Of a stretch of DNA of 64,000 bases, positions 1 to 9,582 are shown in pieces. The position numbers were made by a program, and so were the translations under genes. The stretch is from CAVQZC01 sp963718315 (GTDB lineage Bacteria > Actinomycetota > Thermoleophilia > Gaiellales > JAICJC01). The notes beneath the pieces were generated by a model. That model saw nothing but the letters and a program-made list of their open reading frames with translations. It had not been told where the DNA came from and made no database searches. The stretch's first letter is position 1; each line of letters opens with the position of its first letter. The stretch is taken from NCBI GenBank assembly GCA_963718315.1, contig CAVQZC010000013.1:124001-188000 (forward strand), written 5' to 3'.

Positions 1-490
1 CGGAGGCGTACAGCTCAGCGGCCTTGGCGGCGATCTCACGGGCGTCGCCGTAGCTCGGGCGATCGGTGATGCCCGTGAAGTCGGCCTCCACCGTCTGGCG
101 GCGGAAGCGCATGGTCGACACGCCCTTGCGGCCGACGACCAGCCAGTGCACGTCGCGGCCCGCCGCGCGCTGCTCGCGCGCGATCTCCAGGGACTGGCGA
201 ACGACGTTGGCGTTGAACGCCCCGGCCAGACCACGGTCGGCGGTCAGCGCCAGCACGGCGACGGACTTCACGTCGCGCTGTGCCAGCAGCGGCTGGTCGT
301 AGGCGTGCGCATCGGCCGCCGCGACCTCCACCATCACCTCGGCCAGCCGGTCGGCGTACGGCCGCAGCGCCTCGATTCGCTGCTGAGCGCGGCGCAGCCG
401 CGACGCGGCCACCAGCTCCATCGCCTTGGTGATCTTCTCCGTGTTGCGGATCGACCGGATCCGCCGCTTGATGTCCTGCTGGGTGGCCAT
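1..490 (-). CDS. atpG: ATP synthase F1 subunit gamma, partial (C-terminus outside window)
   Basis: Reading minus from the ATG at 488-490, the protein begins MATQQDIKRRIRSIRNTEKI and stays open to base 1, giving about 163 residues of a protein that is normally near 290. The start IKRRIRSIxNTxKITKAMELVAA is the signature of the gamma subunit N-terminal helix, the central rotor shaft of F1 that turns inside the alpha3beta3 head. A second block, LALTADRGLAGAFNANV, is also typical. It follows atpA with a 16-bp gap and belongs to the same minus-strand operon. The rest of the gene, and presumably atpD and atpC, lie to the left of the window. Confidence 0.97.
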   Translation of the reverse strand, partial: MATQQDIKRRIRSIRNTEKITKAMELVAASRLRRAQQRIEALRPYADRLAEVMVEVAAADAHAYDQPLLAQRDVKSVAVLALTADRGLAGAFNANVVRQSLEIAREQRAAGRDVHWLVVGRKGVSTMRFRRQTVEADFTGITDRPSYGDAREIAAKAAELYAS

Positions 491-506
491 TCTGGGAGCC
501 CGCCGC

Positions 507-2029
<1,523 letters not shown>

Positions 2030-2033
<4 letters not shown>

Positions 2034-2596
2034 GCTTCGCTCCCAACTGGCAGAGGTGTATTGACCAGGGCGCGGCGGAGGTTCTCCAGCTCGCGCCTGA
2101 CGGATGCGTCCAGGAGGACGCCGCGGGCCTTCAGCACCAGCCCGCCGATGATCTGAGGGTCGACCCGGGCAGTCAGCCGGGCGTTGACGCCGGTGGCGCC
2201 GCTGATCCGGCGCTCGATCTCATTGACCTGCTCGTCGTCGAGCTCGACCGCGGTGGTCAGCTCGACGTCGAGAATCTGCTCGGCCTCGGCGGCCATCTCT
2301 GCGAACACCGCCTGCAGGTCGAGCAGCAGCGGCAGGCGCCCGTTGCTGATCAGCACCAACACGCCGTTTCGCGTCAGCGGCTCGGCGTCGGCGAGCATCT
2401 GGACGACGATCCGCTCCTTCGCCTCCCGCGGCAGCTGCGGGTTGAAGAGCGCGGATGCCACCTGGCGGTTCTCGGCCAGCGTCTCGGTGAAGCGGGCCAG
2501 GTCGCGGTTGACCTGCTCCAGCTTCCCGGCCTCGACAGCGGCCTGACGAAGCGCCTCGGCGTAGACCCGCGCGGCGGGATCGGTGAGATCGGCCAC
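2030..2596 (-). CDS. atpH: ATP synthase F1 subunit delta
   Basis: 188 residues. Delta (OSCP-type) clamps the top of the alpha3beta3 head to the peripheral stalk made by subunit b. The protein has the N-terminal helical bundle beginning DPAARVYAEALRQAAVEAGK, and the C-terminal family block LTARVDPQIIGGLVLKARG followed by LDASVRRELENLR. It sits between atpF (6-bp gap) and atpA (4-bp overlap). Nothing is odd except the usual weak conservation of this subunit. Confidence 0.97.
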
Positions 2597-2602
2597 CGGG
2601 CC

Positions 2603-3142
2603 TTACTCCTTGGCCTCGAGCGCGGCGAACGACGACAGGTCGACGCCGGCCAGCGCATCCTCGATCAGGCGCTTCTGCTCTGCCTCGTCCAGCTTCGCCT
2701 TGACCAGCTTCTCGGTGGTCATCACCGACAGCTCGGCGATCTGCGTCTTGATCGTCTGCAGGGTCGAGCGCACCTCGGCGGCGATCTCCTCCTTGGCCCG
2801 CTGGAGCTGGCGTGCCTTCTCGCTCTCGAGCTCGGCGATGTCACGGGCGCGGCGCTCGTCGGCGGCCTTGCGAGCCTCCTCCACGATCCGGACGGCCTCC
2901 TTGCGGGACTCCGCCAGCTGCGCCCGGTACTCCGCGAGCGCAGCCTGGGCCTCCTCGCGCGCCGACTGGGCGGCGTCGAGGTCAGACGCGATCGCCTGAC
3001 GGCGGGCGTCGATTGCGGCCTGGAGCGGCCCGAAGGCCTTCCACCGCAGGATCACGAGGACGATGATGAACGTCAGCAGCGTCCAGAACATCAGCCCCGG
3101 ATTGGGCTTGATCAGGTCGTTCGCAGAGAGCAGGGGAAGCAT
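2603..3142 (-). CDS. atpF: ATP synthase Fo subunit b
   Basis: 179 residues. A single hydrophobic segment at about residues 15-38 (LMFWTLLTFIIVLVILRWKAF) anchors the protein. It is followed by a long, highly charged Ala/Glu/Arg-rich region of about 130 residues that should form the parallel coiled coil of the peripheral stalk. There is one b gene only, with no b-prime partner, so a homodimer is expected. The gene is ten bases downstream of atpE and six bases upstream of atpH in the operon. Confidence 0.97.
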   Translation of the reverse strand: MLPLLSANDLIKPNPGLMFWTLLTFIIVLVILRWKAFGPLQAAIDARRQAIASDLDAAQSAREEAQAALAEYRAQLAESRKEAVRIVEEARKAADERRARDIAELESEKARQLQRAKEEIAAEVRSTLQTIKTQIAELSVMTTEKLVKAKLDEAEQKRLIEDALAGVDLSSFAALEAKE

Positions 3143-3152
3143 TGAACCGGCC

Positions 3153-3395
3153 TCAGATCAGGATGTAGGCGACGAAGCCCATGACCAGGGCGTAGAACAC
3201 GATGGCCTCGGTCAGTGCGAAACCGAGCCACATCATGCCCTGCAGCTGACCGCGCAGCTCGGGCTGCCGGCCGACCGACTCGATGGTCTTGCCGAAGATG
3301 AAACCGACTCCGACGCCGGGGCCGATCGCGCCGATGGCGGTCGCGAGCCCGAGCTCGATGGCCTTGGCGGCCTGGACTGATGGTGCTGCTGCCAT
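3153..3395 (-). CDS. atpE: ATP synthase Fo subunit c
   Basis: 80 residues forming a helical hairpin, the monomer of the rotor ring. Helix 1 carries the packing motif GPGVGVGFIFG at residues 25-35. The polar loop contains RQPE (43-46). Helix 2 carries the ion-binding glutamate E63 in GFALTEAIVFYAL. The residue after this Glu is Ala rather than Ser/Thr and there is no helix-1 Gln/Glu partner, so by family knowledge the ring should carry protons, not sodium. The gene has its usual place between atpB and atpF. Confidence 0.98.
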   Translation of the reverse strand: MAAAPSVQAAKAIELGLATAIGAIGPGVGVGFIFGKTIESVGRQPELRGQLQGMMWLGFALTEAIVFYALVMGFVAYILI

Positions 3396-3406
3396 TCGGA
3401 TGTCTC

Positions 3407-4231
3407 CTAGTGGTCGGGGTGGATCGCTCCACCGATGTAGATGGCGGAAAGGATCGCGAAGATGAAGGCCTGCAGGCCGGCGATCAGCACGACCTCCAGG
3501 GTGTAGATCGCCACGCCCATGGCCAGGCCGAACGGCTGGATGAACCAGTAGCCGATGCCCGTCGTCAGCAGACCGGCGAGCGCGAGGAACACGGCGATCA
3601 CGAGGTGGCCGGCCAGCATGTTGGCGAAGAGCCGGACGGAGAGCGAGATCAGGCGCGCGAACTGCGAGATCACCTCGACCGGGATCAGCAGCACCAGCAG
3701 TGGCTTGGGGCTGCCGGACGGCACCCAGCTCTTGAAGTACTTGATGACGCCGTTGTAGCGGATGCCCTCAATGTGGCTGGCAAAGAACGTGACCAGGGTC
3801 AGCGCCAGCGAGACAGACAGGCTGGCGGAGGCTGCGTAGATCTGGAGCTGCGGGACGGCCACCCCGCCGATGTGGACGTGGTCGTCCGAGAAGGGCAGCG
3901 GGATGAACCCGATCAGGTTCATCACCCCGATGAAGACGAACAGCGTGGCCACGTACGGGAACCAGATCCTCATGCCCTCCTGTGGCAGGTTGGCCCGAGC
4001 GATCGTGTTCTGGGCGACGTCGTACAGGATCTCGGCCGTCGCCTGGGGACGAGCCGGCCGCAGTTTGAGGCCGCGGGTGACCAGCAGCGCGCCGACGATC
4101 GTCACCAACCCCGTCAGCCAGATGTAGACAACGCCCTTGTTGATATCCAGCCCCAGCGGCAGCTTCACGTAGGGGTTGGACAGGAAGTTCGTGAACTCCG
4201 AGACCGGGTTGAAGTCGGAGGTGAGAAGCAT
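3407..4231 (-). CDS. atpB: ATP synthase Fo subunit a
   Basis: 274 residues with about five or six membrane segments. Subunit a forms the half-channels that load and unload protons on the c-ring. The essential arginine is in LISLSVRLFANMLAGHL (about residues 190-206). The C-terminal helix region LEVVLIAGLQAFIFAIL also matches the family. Its start lies directly next to the stop of the upstream AtpI-like gene (4232), suggesting coupled translation. Confidence 0.98.
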   Translation of the reverse strand: MLLTSDFNPVSEFTNFLSNPYVKLPLGLDINKGVVYIWLTGLVTIVGALLVTRGLKLRPARPQATAEILYDVAQNTIARANLPQEGMRIWFPYVATLFVFIGVMNLIGFIPLPFSDDHVHIGGVAVPQLQIYAASASLSVSLALTLVTFFASHIEGIRYNGVIKYFKSWVPSGSPKPLLVLLIPVEVISQFARLISLSVRLFANMLAGHLVIAVFLALAGLLTTGIGYWFIQPFGLAMGVAIYTLEVVLIAGLQAFIFAILSAIYIGGAIHPDH

Positions 4232-4630
4232 CTAGACGGTCTCCGTCCCGCCGACCTGCTGGCCGATGTTGCGATGCGTGACGATCCGGGTGCCGATGTC
4301 GACCGTCACCAGGATCAGGAGGAGCACCAGCGACGACACGGCTTCGGCACGGTTGTCGCGGACGATCAGGAACAGCAGCAGCAGCCCGATCCACGGCCGC
4401 AGCAGCATGCTCGCCCCCATCACGCCGACGCCGCGCAGCGCCGACATCCGGGCGGCCCGGCGCTCGGTCCAGACCTGGAGGCAGCGGTTCACGGCCCACA
4501 GCAGGACGGCCCAGAACCACCCCGACGCAGGCCAGCCCGCCAGCAGGAACACCGGCAGCGCCACGACCGCGATCAGGGCGTCGATGTTGTGGGCGAGCAG
4601 GAGCCCGAGGGATGTGCCGCGTTGGTTCAA
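4232..4630 (-). CDS. AtpI-like small membrane protein of the ATP synthase operon
   Basis: About 132 residues with three or four hydrophobic segments (around residues 8-26, 31-45, 65-85 and 92-110), a charged loop with RRAARM between the second and third, and a polar tail ending GGTETV. Size, topology and position directly before atpB match the ATP synthase subunit I group, which helps assemble or stabilise the c-ring. Sequence match to canonical AtpI is weak. I chose a TTG start at 4628-4630 because it overlaps the stop of the preceding gene (TTGA). The longer open frame upstream lies inside that gene and reads as low-complexity Arg/Gly. Confidence 0.7.
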   Translation of the reverse strand: MNQRGTSLGLLLAHNIDALIAVVALPVFLLAGWPASGWFWAVLLWAVNRCLQVWTERRAARMSALRGVGVMGASMLLRPWIGLLLLFLIVRDNRAEAVSSLVLLLILVTVDIGTRIVTHRNIGQQVGGTETV

Positions 4631-4824
4631 ATGATGTCTCTGTAGCGCCGGTAAACGAGGTAAAAGCTCAGCGGGATACCGATGGCGGCACCCACCGCCG
4701 CCCCCACATAGGGATACCCTCCCAGCCAACCGGCGGCGACCCCGATACCGACGCACAGGACCAGCGCTCCCAGCAAGAACATCCCGGCGGATGCCGCGGA
4801 CGCAGCCGGACGCTTACCCTGCAC
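4627..4824 (-). CDS. AtpZ/AtpI-type two-helix membrane protein
   Basis: About 65 residues from a GTG at 4822-4824. Two hydrophobic helices (GMFLLGALVLCVGIGVAAGW and YVGAAVGAAIGIPLSFYLVY) are separated by a short Gly/Tyr turn, and the C-terminus is basic (RRYRDII). This is the layout of AtpZ (putative F0F1-ATPase subunit), the first gene of many atp operons, linked to cation supply or assembly. The start is uncertain: the frame stays open to 4956, but the upstream part is not hydrophobic and would cover the likely promoter. Confidence 0.65.
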   Translation of the reverse strand: MQGKRPAASAASAGMFLLGALVLCVGIGVAAGWLGGYPYVGAAVGAAIGIPLSFYLVYRRYRDII

Positions 4825-4870
4825 AATCAGCTCGCAGATCGTCGCCGCTCTCTGGGAGGCGGCCGCCCGT

Positions 4871-4900
4871 AGTATGCCAGATCCGCGGACTATGTGACAA
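4871..4900 (-). promoter_or_regulatory. Likely sigma70-type promoter of the atp operon
   Basis: On the minus strand TTGTCA (4900-4895) and CATACT (4876-4871) are separated by 18 bases. This is a good match to housekeeping -35/-10 boxes in DNA that is otherwise G+C-rich. It lies about 47 bases before the GTG of the first small atp gene and is the only such pair in the 140-base gap. Inference from sequence only. Confidence 0.55.
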
Positions 4901-4929
4901 CCACAAGGGTGCATTCTCACCCGCCACAA

Positions 4930-4947
4930 TCGGCCATATCTGGCCGA
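4930..4947. terminator. Perfect hairpin between wecA and the atp operon
   Basis: TCGGCCA-TATC-TGGCCGA is a perfect 7-bp stem with a 4-base loop, lying 18 bases after the wecA stop on the minus strand. There is no strong T run after it, so it may be a weak terminator, an RNA-end stabiliser or an operator upstream of the atp promoter. Confidence 0.4.
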
Positions 4948-4965
4948 ATCTGCCATTTTGAGAGG

Positions 4966-6099
4966 TCACGCTGCGCGCTCGCTTTGTGGCACCTCCCGAA
5001 CGTGGTGCCGAAACAGCCCGATGGCCTGCAGGTGCCGCAGCTTGAGGATCTCCAGCAGATAGATCACGTAGAGCGAGGTGGCGACCGCCATCAGCCCCAT
5101 CACGCCCAGCACCGTGACGCTCACCCAGCCCCAGTCGTGGCGGTGGCTGGGCACGAAGCGGATGGCCAGCGCGAGCAGGGACAGCGAGGCGCACCAGCCG
5201 TACAGATAGAGGGCCGTGCGCCGCTGCGAGAAGCCGATGTTGGCGAACCGGTGGTGGAAGTGGGAGCGGTCGGCCTGGTAGATCGGCTGCCGGTACTTCA
5301 GCCGCTTCAGGATCACGAACGAGGTGTCCAGGATCGGCAGGGCCAGGATCATCAGCGGGAAGACGAGGGAGACGGCCGCCGCGGTCTTCAGCACGCCCTG
5401 GATCGAGAGTGCCGCCAGCAGGTACCCGAGCATCAGCGATCCCGAGTCGCCCATGAAGATCACCGCCGGGTGGAAGTTGTACCGAAGGAAGCCGAACGCG
5501 GCCCCGGCGACGATCGCCGAGACGGCCGCGGCATCGGTGCGGCTCAGCGACGCGCAGAGGATCGCGAAGGTGAGCGCCGAGATCCCGCAGAAGCCGGCCG
5601 CCAGCCCGTCCATGCCGTCGATGAAGTTGACGATGTTCGCGATCGCCACGATCCACAGCACGGTCAGCGGGTACTGCGCCCAGCCCAGGTTGTGGACACC
5701 GATCACCGGCAGCGTGATGTGGTCGATGGTGATGCCCAGCCAGGCGGGGATGGCCGCGATCAGGATCATCCCGGCGAACTTCACCGCCGGGCGCAGCGGG
5801 TGGATGTCGTCGAACGCCCCCAGCCCCGCCATCAGCGCGGCGCCGGCCATGATTCCCCAGAACCCGTGTGCGTTGCCGAGCGCCAGCGCCGGGATCGCGA
5901 TCGCGGCAAAGATCGCCAGGCCGCCCAGCAGCGGCGTCGGGCTGGCGTGCAGGCGGCGGGAATCGGTCGAGCGGTCGACAGCTCCGATCCGCCAGGCAAG
6001 CTCGCTCGCCACGGGCGTCAGCAGAACGGCCAGCATGAACGCCACCGCAAAGCCGACAACCGCCGCCTGATAGTCGATCAGCGCCGCGTCTACAGGCAT
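4966..6099 (-). CDS. wecA: WecA/TagO-type polyprenyl-phosphate sugar-1-phosphate transferase
   Basis: 377 residues with about ten or eleven membrane helices. The enzyme moves a sugar-1-phosphate (GlcNAc-1-P in characterised relatives) from the UDP-sugar to undecaprenyl phosphate and starts cell-surface glycan synthesis at the inner membrane face. Visible family motifs are the DD pair in AFDDIHPLRP (about residue 92), the NIVNFIDGMDGLAAG loop, and the late His-rich loop RSHFHHRFANIGFSQR, which separates WecA/TagO from MraY. The place between upp and the atp genes is common in actinobacteria. The exact sugar substrate cannot be read from the sequence. Confidence 0.92.
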   Translation of the reverse strand: MPVDAALIDYQAAVVGFAVAFMLAVLLTPVASELAWRIGAVDRSTDSRRLHASPTPLLGGLAIFAAIAIPALALGNAHGFWGIMAGAALMAGLGAFDDIHPLRPAVKFAGMILIAAIPAWLGITIDHITLPVIGVHNLGWAQYPLTVLWIVAIANIVNFIDGMDGLAAGFCGISALTFAILCASLSRTDAAAVSAIVAGAAFGFLRYNFHPAVIFMGDSGSLMLGYLLAALSIQGVLKTAAAVSLVFPLMILALPILDTSFVILKRLKYRQPIYQADRSHFHHRFANIGFSQRRTALYLYGWCASLSLLALAIRFVPSHRHDWGWVSVTVLGVMGLMAVATSLYVIYLLEILKLRHLQAIGLFRHHVREVPQSERAA

Positions 6100-6171
6100 C
6101 TAGATGCCGCCATCTCGCCGAAAGCATCGCACACGCCGCCCCCGGCGACCGGCGGTGGCAGTTCCTGCGGG

Positions 6172-6813
6172 TTAGCGAGTTCCGAACAGGCGGTCGCCGG
6201 CGTCGCCCAGCCCCGGCAGGATGTAGCCGTGCTCGTTCAGCCCCCGGTCGAGGGCACAGGCGTACACGATCACGTCCGGATGCGCCTCGGCCAGCCGGCG
6301 CACGCCCTCCGGCGCAGCCACGATGCAGAGCAGGCTGATCCGGCGCGCCCCCCGCTCCTTGCAGAGCGCGACGGCCGCGGCGGCCGTGCCGCCGGTGGCC
6401 AGCATGGGGTCGAGCACGATCACGTCGCGCTCGGCAAGGTCTGACGGCAGCTTGCTGTAGTACTCGACCGGCCGCAGCGTCTCCTCGTCGCGGTAGAGGC
6501 CGACGAAGCCGACCCGGGCGCCGGGGATGAGGTCGAGCAGCGCGTCCAGCATGCCCGCGCCGGCGCGCATCACCGCGACGATGCCGAGCTTCTTGCCCGA
6601 CAGCCGCCAGCCGGGGGCACGCTCGAGCGGGGTGTCGACGTCGACCGCCTCCAGCTCCAGGTCGCGGGTCGCCTCGTAGCAGAGCACGACCGCCAGCTCC
6701 CCGACGAGCTGCCGGAAGTCGCGGGTCGTCGTCGCCCGGTCGCGGAGCAGCGTCAGCTTGTGGTGGACGAGCGGGTGCTCGACGACCACCAGGGTGTCGG
6801 TGCCAGCGGTCAC
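6172..6813 (-). CDS. upp: Uracil phosphoribosyltransferase
   Basis: 213 residues from a GTG at 6811-6813 that overlaps the glyA stop (GTGA). The enzyme converts uracil plus PRPP to UMP in pyrimidine salvage. Visible features are the N-terminal HPLVHHKLTLLRDRATTTRDF, the PRPP-binding loop VIVLDPMLATGGTAAAAV, and the uracil-binding C-terminal GYILPGLGDAGDRLFGT. The same reading frame stays open upstream through glyA, but that part is only a shadow of glyA and shows no Upp homology, so the GTG is preferred. Confidence 0.97.
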   Translation of the reverse strand: MTAGTDTLVVVEHPLVHHKLTLLRDRATTTRDFRQLVGELAVVLCYEATRDLELEAVDVDTPLERAPGWRLSGKKLGIVAVMRAGAGMLDALLDLIPGARVGFVGLYRDEETLRPVEYYSKLPSDLAERDVIVLDPMLATGGTAAAAVALCKERGARRISLLCIVAAPEGVRRLAEAHPDVIVYACALDRGLNEHGYILPGLGDAGDRLFGTR

Positions 6814-8105
6814 AGTTCGGCCCTCCCGTGTCGGAACCCCGGGTAGAGCGGGCGAGACGCCATCAGCTCCCGCGTCCGCTCGCGAAGCGCAGGCAGGTCG
6901 GCAGCCGGATCCAGCGTCTCCAGGATGATCGCCCCCACCTCGCGCATGTCCTCGTCGACGAATCCGCGCATCGTCACGGCCGGCGTCCCGATCCTCACGC
7001 CCGACGCGATCGCCGGCGGCCGCTCGTCGAACGGAACCGTGTTGCGGTTGACCGTGATCGCCACCTCGTGCAGCCGCTCCTCGGCGTCCTTGCCCGACCA
7101 CTGGGTGGCGCGCAGGTCGAGCTGGATCAGGTGCACGTCGGTGCCGTCGGTGAGGAGCTTGATGCCACCGTCCATGAGCACCTCCGCCAGCGTCTGGGCG
7201 TTGCGGACGATCTGCGCCTGGTACTCGCGAAACGCCGGGCTCGACGCCAGCTTGAAGCAGACGGCCTTGGCGGCGATCACGTGGCACAGCGGCCCGCCCT
7301 GCAGTCCCGGGAAGACGGCCTTGTCGACCGCCGCAGCGTGCTCCTCGCGGCACAGCACCAGGCCGCCCCGCGGGCCGGCAAGCGTCTTGTGGGTGGTCGA
7401 GGTGACCACGTCGGCGTACTCGACCGGGTTCGGGTGGAGGCCGGCGGCGACCAGGCCGGAGAAGTGCGCCATGTCGACCATCAGGCGGGCGTCGACCTCG
7501 TCGGCGATCTCGCGGAAGGCGGCAGCATCGATCACCCGCGGGTACGCAGACGCGCCGGCGACGATCAGCTTCGGCTTGTGCTCGTGGGCCAGCCGGCGCA
7601 CCTCGTCGAAGTCGATCCGCGAGTCCTCGCGGTGGACGCCGTAGGCGTGGACGTCGTAGAGCAGGCCCGAGAAGTTGACCTTGAGGCCGTGCGTCAGGTG
7701 GCCGCCGTGGTCGAGCCGCAGACCGAGAATCGAGTCGCCGGGCTTCAACATCGCGAAGTAGGCGGCCAGGTTGGCGGGGCCGCCGGCGTGCGGCTGGACG
7801 TTGGCGTGGTCGGCGCCGAACAGCTCCCTGGCGCGGTCGATCGCCAGCTGCTCGACCTCGTCGACCCATTCGCAGCCGCCGTAGTACCGGCGCCCGGGGT
7901 AGCCCTCGGCGTACTTGTTGGTCAGCACCGACCCGACCGCCTCGAGCACCGCCGGCCAGGTGAAGTTCTCCGACGCGATCAGCTCCATCTGGTCGCGCTG
8001 CCGCTCCAGCTCGCGGTCGATCAGCTCGGCGATGCTGGCGTCGACCTCGGCAAGGCCGACCGTCTGGAGCTCCTTCAACGTCTGCTCGGCCATCGCCACG
8101 CTCAT
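6810..8105 (-). CDS. glyA: Serine hydroxymethyltransferase
   Basis: 431 residues. A PLP enzyme that interconverts serine and glycine and charges tetrahydrofolate with a one-carbon unit. The PLP lysine is K240 in VTSTTHKTLAGPRGG. The N-terminal ELIASENFTWPAVLEAVGS and the TNKYAEGYPGRRYYGG substrate region are classical. It sits between tsaC and upp; the glyA-upp overlap suggests coupled translation. A second in-frame ATG (M5) is equally possible as a start. Confidence 0.98.
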   Translation of the reverse strand: MSVAMAEQTLKELQTVGLAEVDASIAELIDRELERQRDQMELIASENFTWPAVLEAVGSVLTNKYAEGYPGRRYYGGCEWVDEVEQLAIDRARELFGADHANVQPHAGGPANLAAYFAMLKPGDSILGLRLDHGGHLTHGLKVNFSGLLYDVHAYGVHREDSRIDFDEVRRLAHEHKPKLIVAGASAYPRVIDAAAFREIADEVDARLMVDMAHFSGLVAAGLHPNPVEYADVVTSTTHKTLAGPRGGLVLCREEHAAAVDKAVFPGLQGGPLCHVIAAKAVCFKLASSPAFREYQAQIVRNAQTLAEVLMDGGIKLLTDGTDVHLIQLDLRATQWSGKDAEERLHEVAITVNRNTVPFDERPPAIASGVRIGTPAVTMRGFVDEDMREVGAIILETLDPAADLPALRERTRELMASRPLYPGFRHGRAEL

Positions 8106-8147
8106 CGCCTCCTTCGCCGTCGCTGGTCGCTCGCGCGACTTTACCGG

Positions 8148-8742
8148 CTAGCCGGACAAACCGGCGTAGGAGCGCCGCGCTGTCCGGGCTGTCGCGGACC
8201 ACCACCGGCTCGCTGCCGCTCACGTCGATCACGGCGGACGGCGTCCCGCGGACCTGCCCGCCGTCGATCTCGAATCCGGCTGCTGCACGCACCTTCGCGG
8301 GAACCTCCTCGAGCGCTCCCGGATCGGCACCGCCACGGAGGTTGGCACTCGTGGCAAGCAGCCCGCCGACCGCGTTGGCCAGATCGGCAACGCCGGTGGG
8401 AAGCACAGGAACGCGGATGCCGATCACCTCCGGCGTCTCACCACAGACGTGGGCAAACCGCCGGCCGGGGTTGGGGACGATCAGCGTCACCGGCCCCGGC
8501 ATGACGCGGTCGAGCAGCTCGGAGGATCGGCCCGCCAGTTCGGGGATCGCCGACTCGGCGCCGCTGACACTCCCGAAGAGCAGCGCGGTGGGCTGGCCGG
8601 GTGGGCGGTCCTTGAGCGCGTACAGGCGGGCGCAGGCGTCGGCGTTCCCCGCGGCGCACGCGATGCCGTACACCGTGTCGGTGGGGATCACGGCCAGCTC
8701 GCCGGCCAGCAGGCGGGCGTCCGCACCGGCCGGGACGCTCAT
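8148..8742 (-). CDS. tsaC: L-threonylcarbamoyladenylate synthase (Sua5/YrdC/YwlC)
   Basis: About 198 residues. The enzyme makes threonylcarbamoyl-AMP from Thr, bicarbonate and ATP for the t6A37 modification of ANN-decoding tRNAs. Seen: AVIPTDTVYGIACAAGN (residues 17-33), ALKDRPPGQP with the conserved K-x-R (about 42-51), and LLATSANLRGG (about 128-138). The ATG at 8740-8742 overlaps the prmC stop (ATGA). Oddly, its own frame has no stop and runs on through glyA. A TAG lies in the +1 frame near 8144-8148, exactly where family length predicts the end, so one extra base or a lost stop is likely. The end given is approximate. Confidence 0.88.
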
Positions 8743-9582
8743 CCGGAGCGCCCCTCGACGACCCGCTCGATCCCTGCCAGGTCGGTGTGCACGGCGACGT
8801 CGCCGTACCCGAGGCGTTCGAGCTCGGATGCGATCCAGGGCGCCTGCCCCTCGCCGCACTCGACGATCAGGACGCCGCGCGGTTCGAGCAGGTCGCGCGC
8901 AGGGCCCAGCAGCGCCCTGGTAGACCTCGCGGCCGTCGGGTCCCGCGACCGTTGCCAGCTGTGGCTCGAACTCGCGCACCTCGGGGTCGAGCCCCGCCAG
9001 GTCGCCCGCGGCGATGTAGGGCGGGTTGGACAGGATCGCGTCGAAGCTGCGCCCTGCGACGCCATCCAGCAGGTCGCCCTCCACGAACTCCACCTCCAGC
9101 CCCAGCCGCTCCGCATTGGCCCGGGCGACGGCAAGCGCGCCCGGCGAGACGTCGGTGGCCGTGACCCTCGCCCCGGGCAGCTCGGCGGCAATCGACAGGG
9201 CGATGGCGCCGGAGCCGGTGCCGACGTCCAGCACCCGCGGCTCCTCGACACCCTCGAGCAGCGCCAGCGCCCGCTCGACGACCAGCTCGGTCTCGGGCCG
9301 GGGCACCAGCACCCGCTCGTCGACCGCCAGCTCGATCGTCCTGAAACCGCGGCTGCCGGTGATGTAGGCGACCGGCTCCCGGCGGCCGCGCCGGCGGATC
9401 AGCTCGCGGATCTCCGACAGCTCCTGCTCGGTCAGCGGGCGATCGTGGTTGGTGTAGAGCTCGACCCTGGTCACCCCCAGGGCATGGGCCAGCAGCAGCT
9501 CCGCGTCGAGCCGCGGCGACGGGCTGCCCTTCTGCTCGAGGTAGCCGGCACTCGCAGCCAGCACCTCGCCGAGCGCCTTCAC
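8739..9582 (-). CDS. prmC: Release factor glutamine methyltransferase PrmC, frame broken by one base
   Basis: PrmC methylates the Gln of the GGQ motif in RF1/RF2. The N-terminal part (9582 to about 8918) contains the helical domain, the SAM-binding VLDVGTGSGAIALSIA (about 117-132) and the catalytic SNPPYIAAGD with NPPY at 186-189. After GREVYQ near 8917 the homologous continuation, ALLGPARDLLEPRGVLIVEC to the stop at 8739, is in the +1 frame. Removing one base in the GGG/GCG run repairs it to about 280 residues. It is coupled to prfA (ATGA at 9579-9582), its substrate gene, and to tsaC. Probably an intact gene with a sequence error. Confidence 0.92.

Noticed and set aside
6172..9582. A single 1,136-codon open frame on the minus strand covering prmC, tsaC and upp
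   Set aside because: The middle third is an off-frame reading of glyA with Arg/Pro-rich sequence and no homology. The real genes have their own start/stop overlaps. The long frame results from G+C-rich DNA plus the missing tsaC stop.
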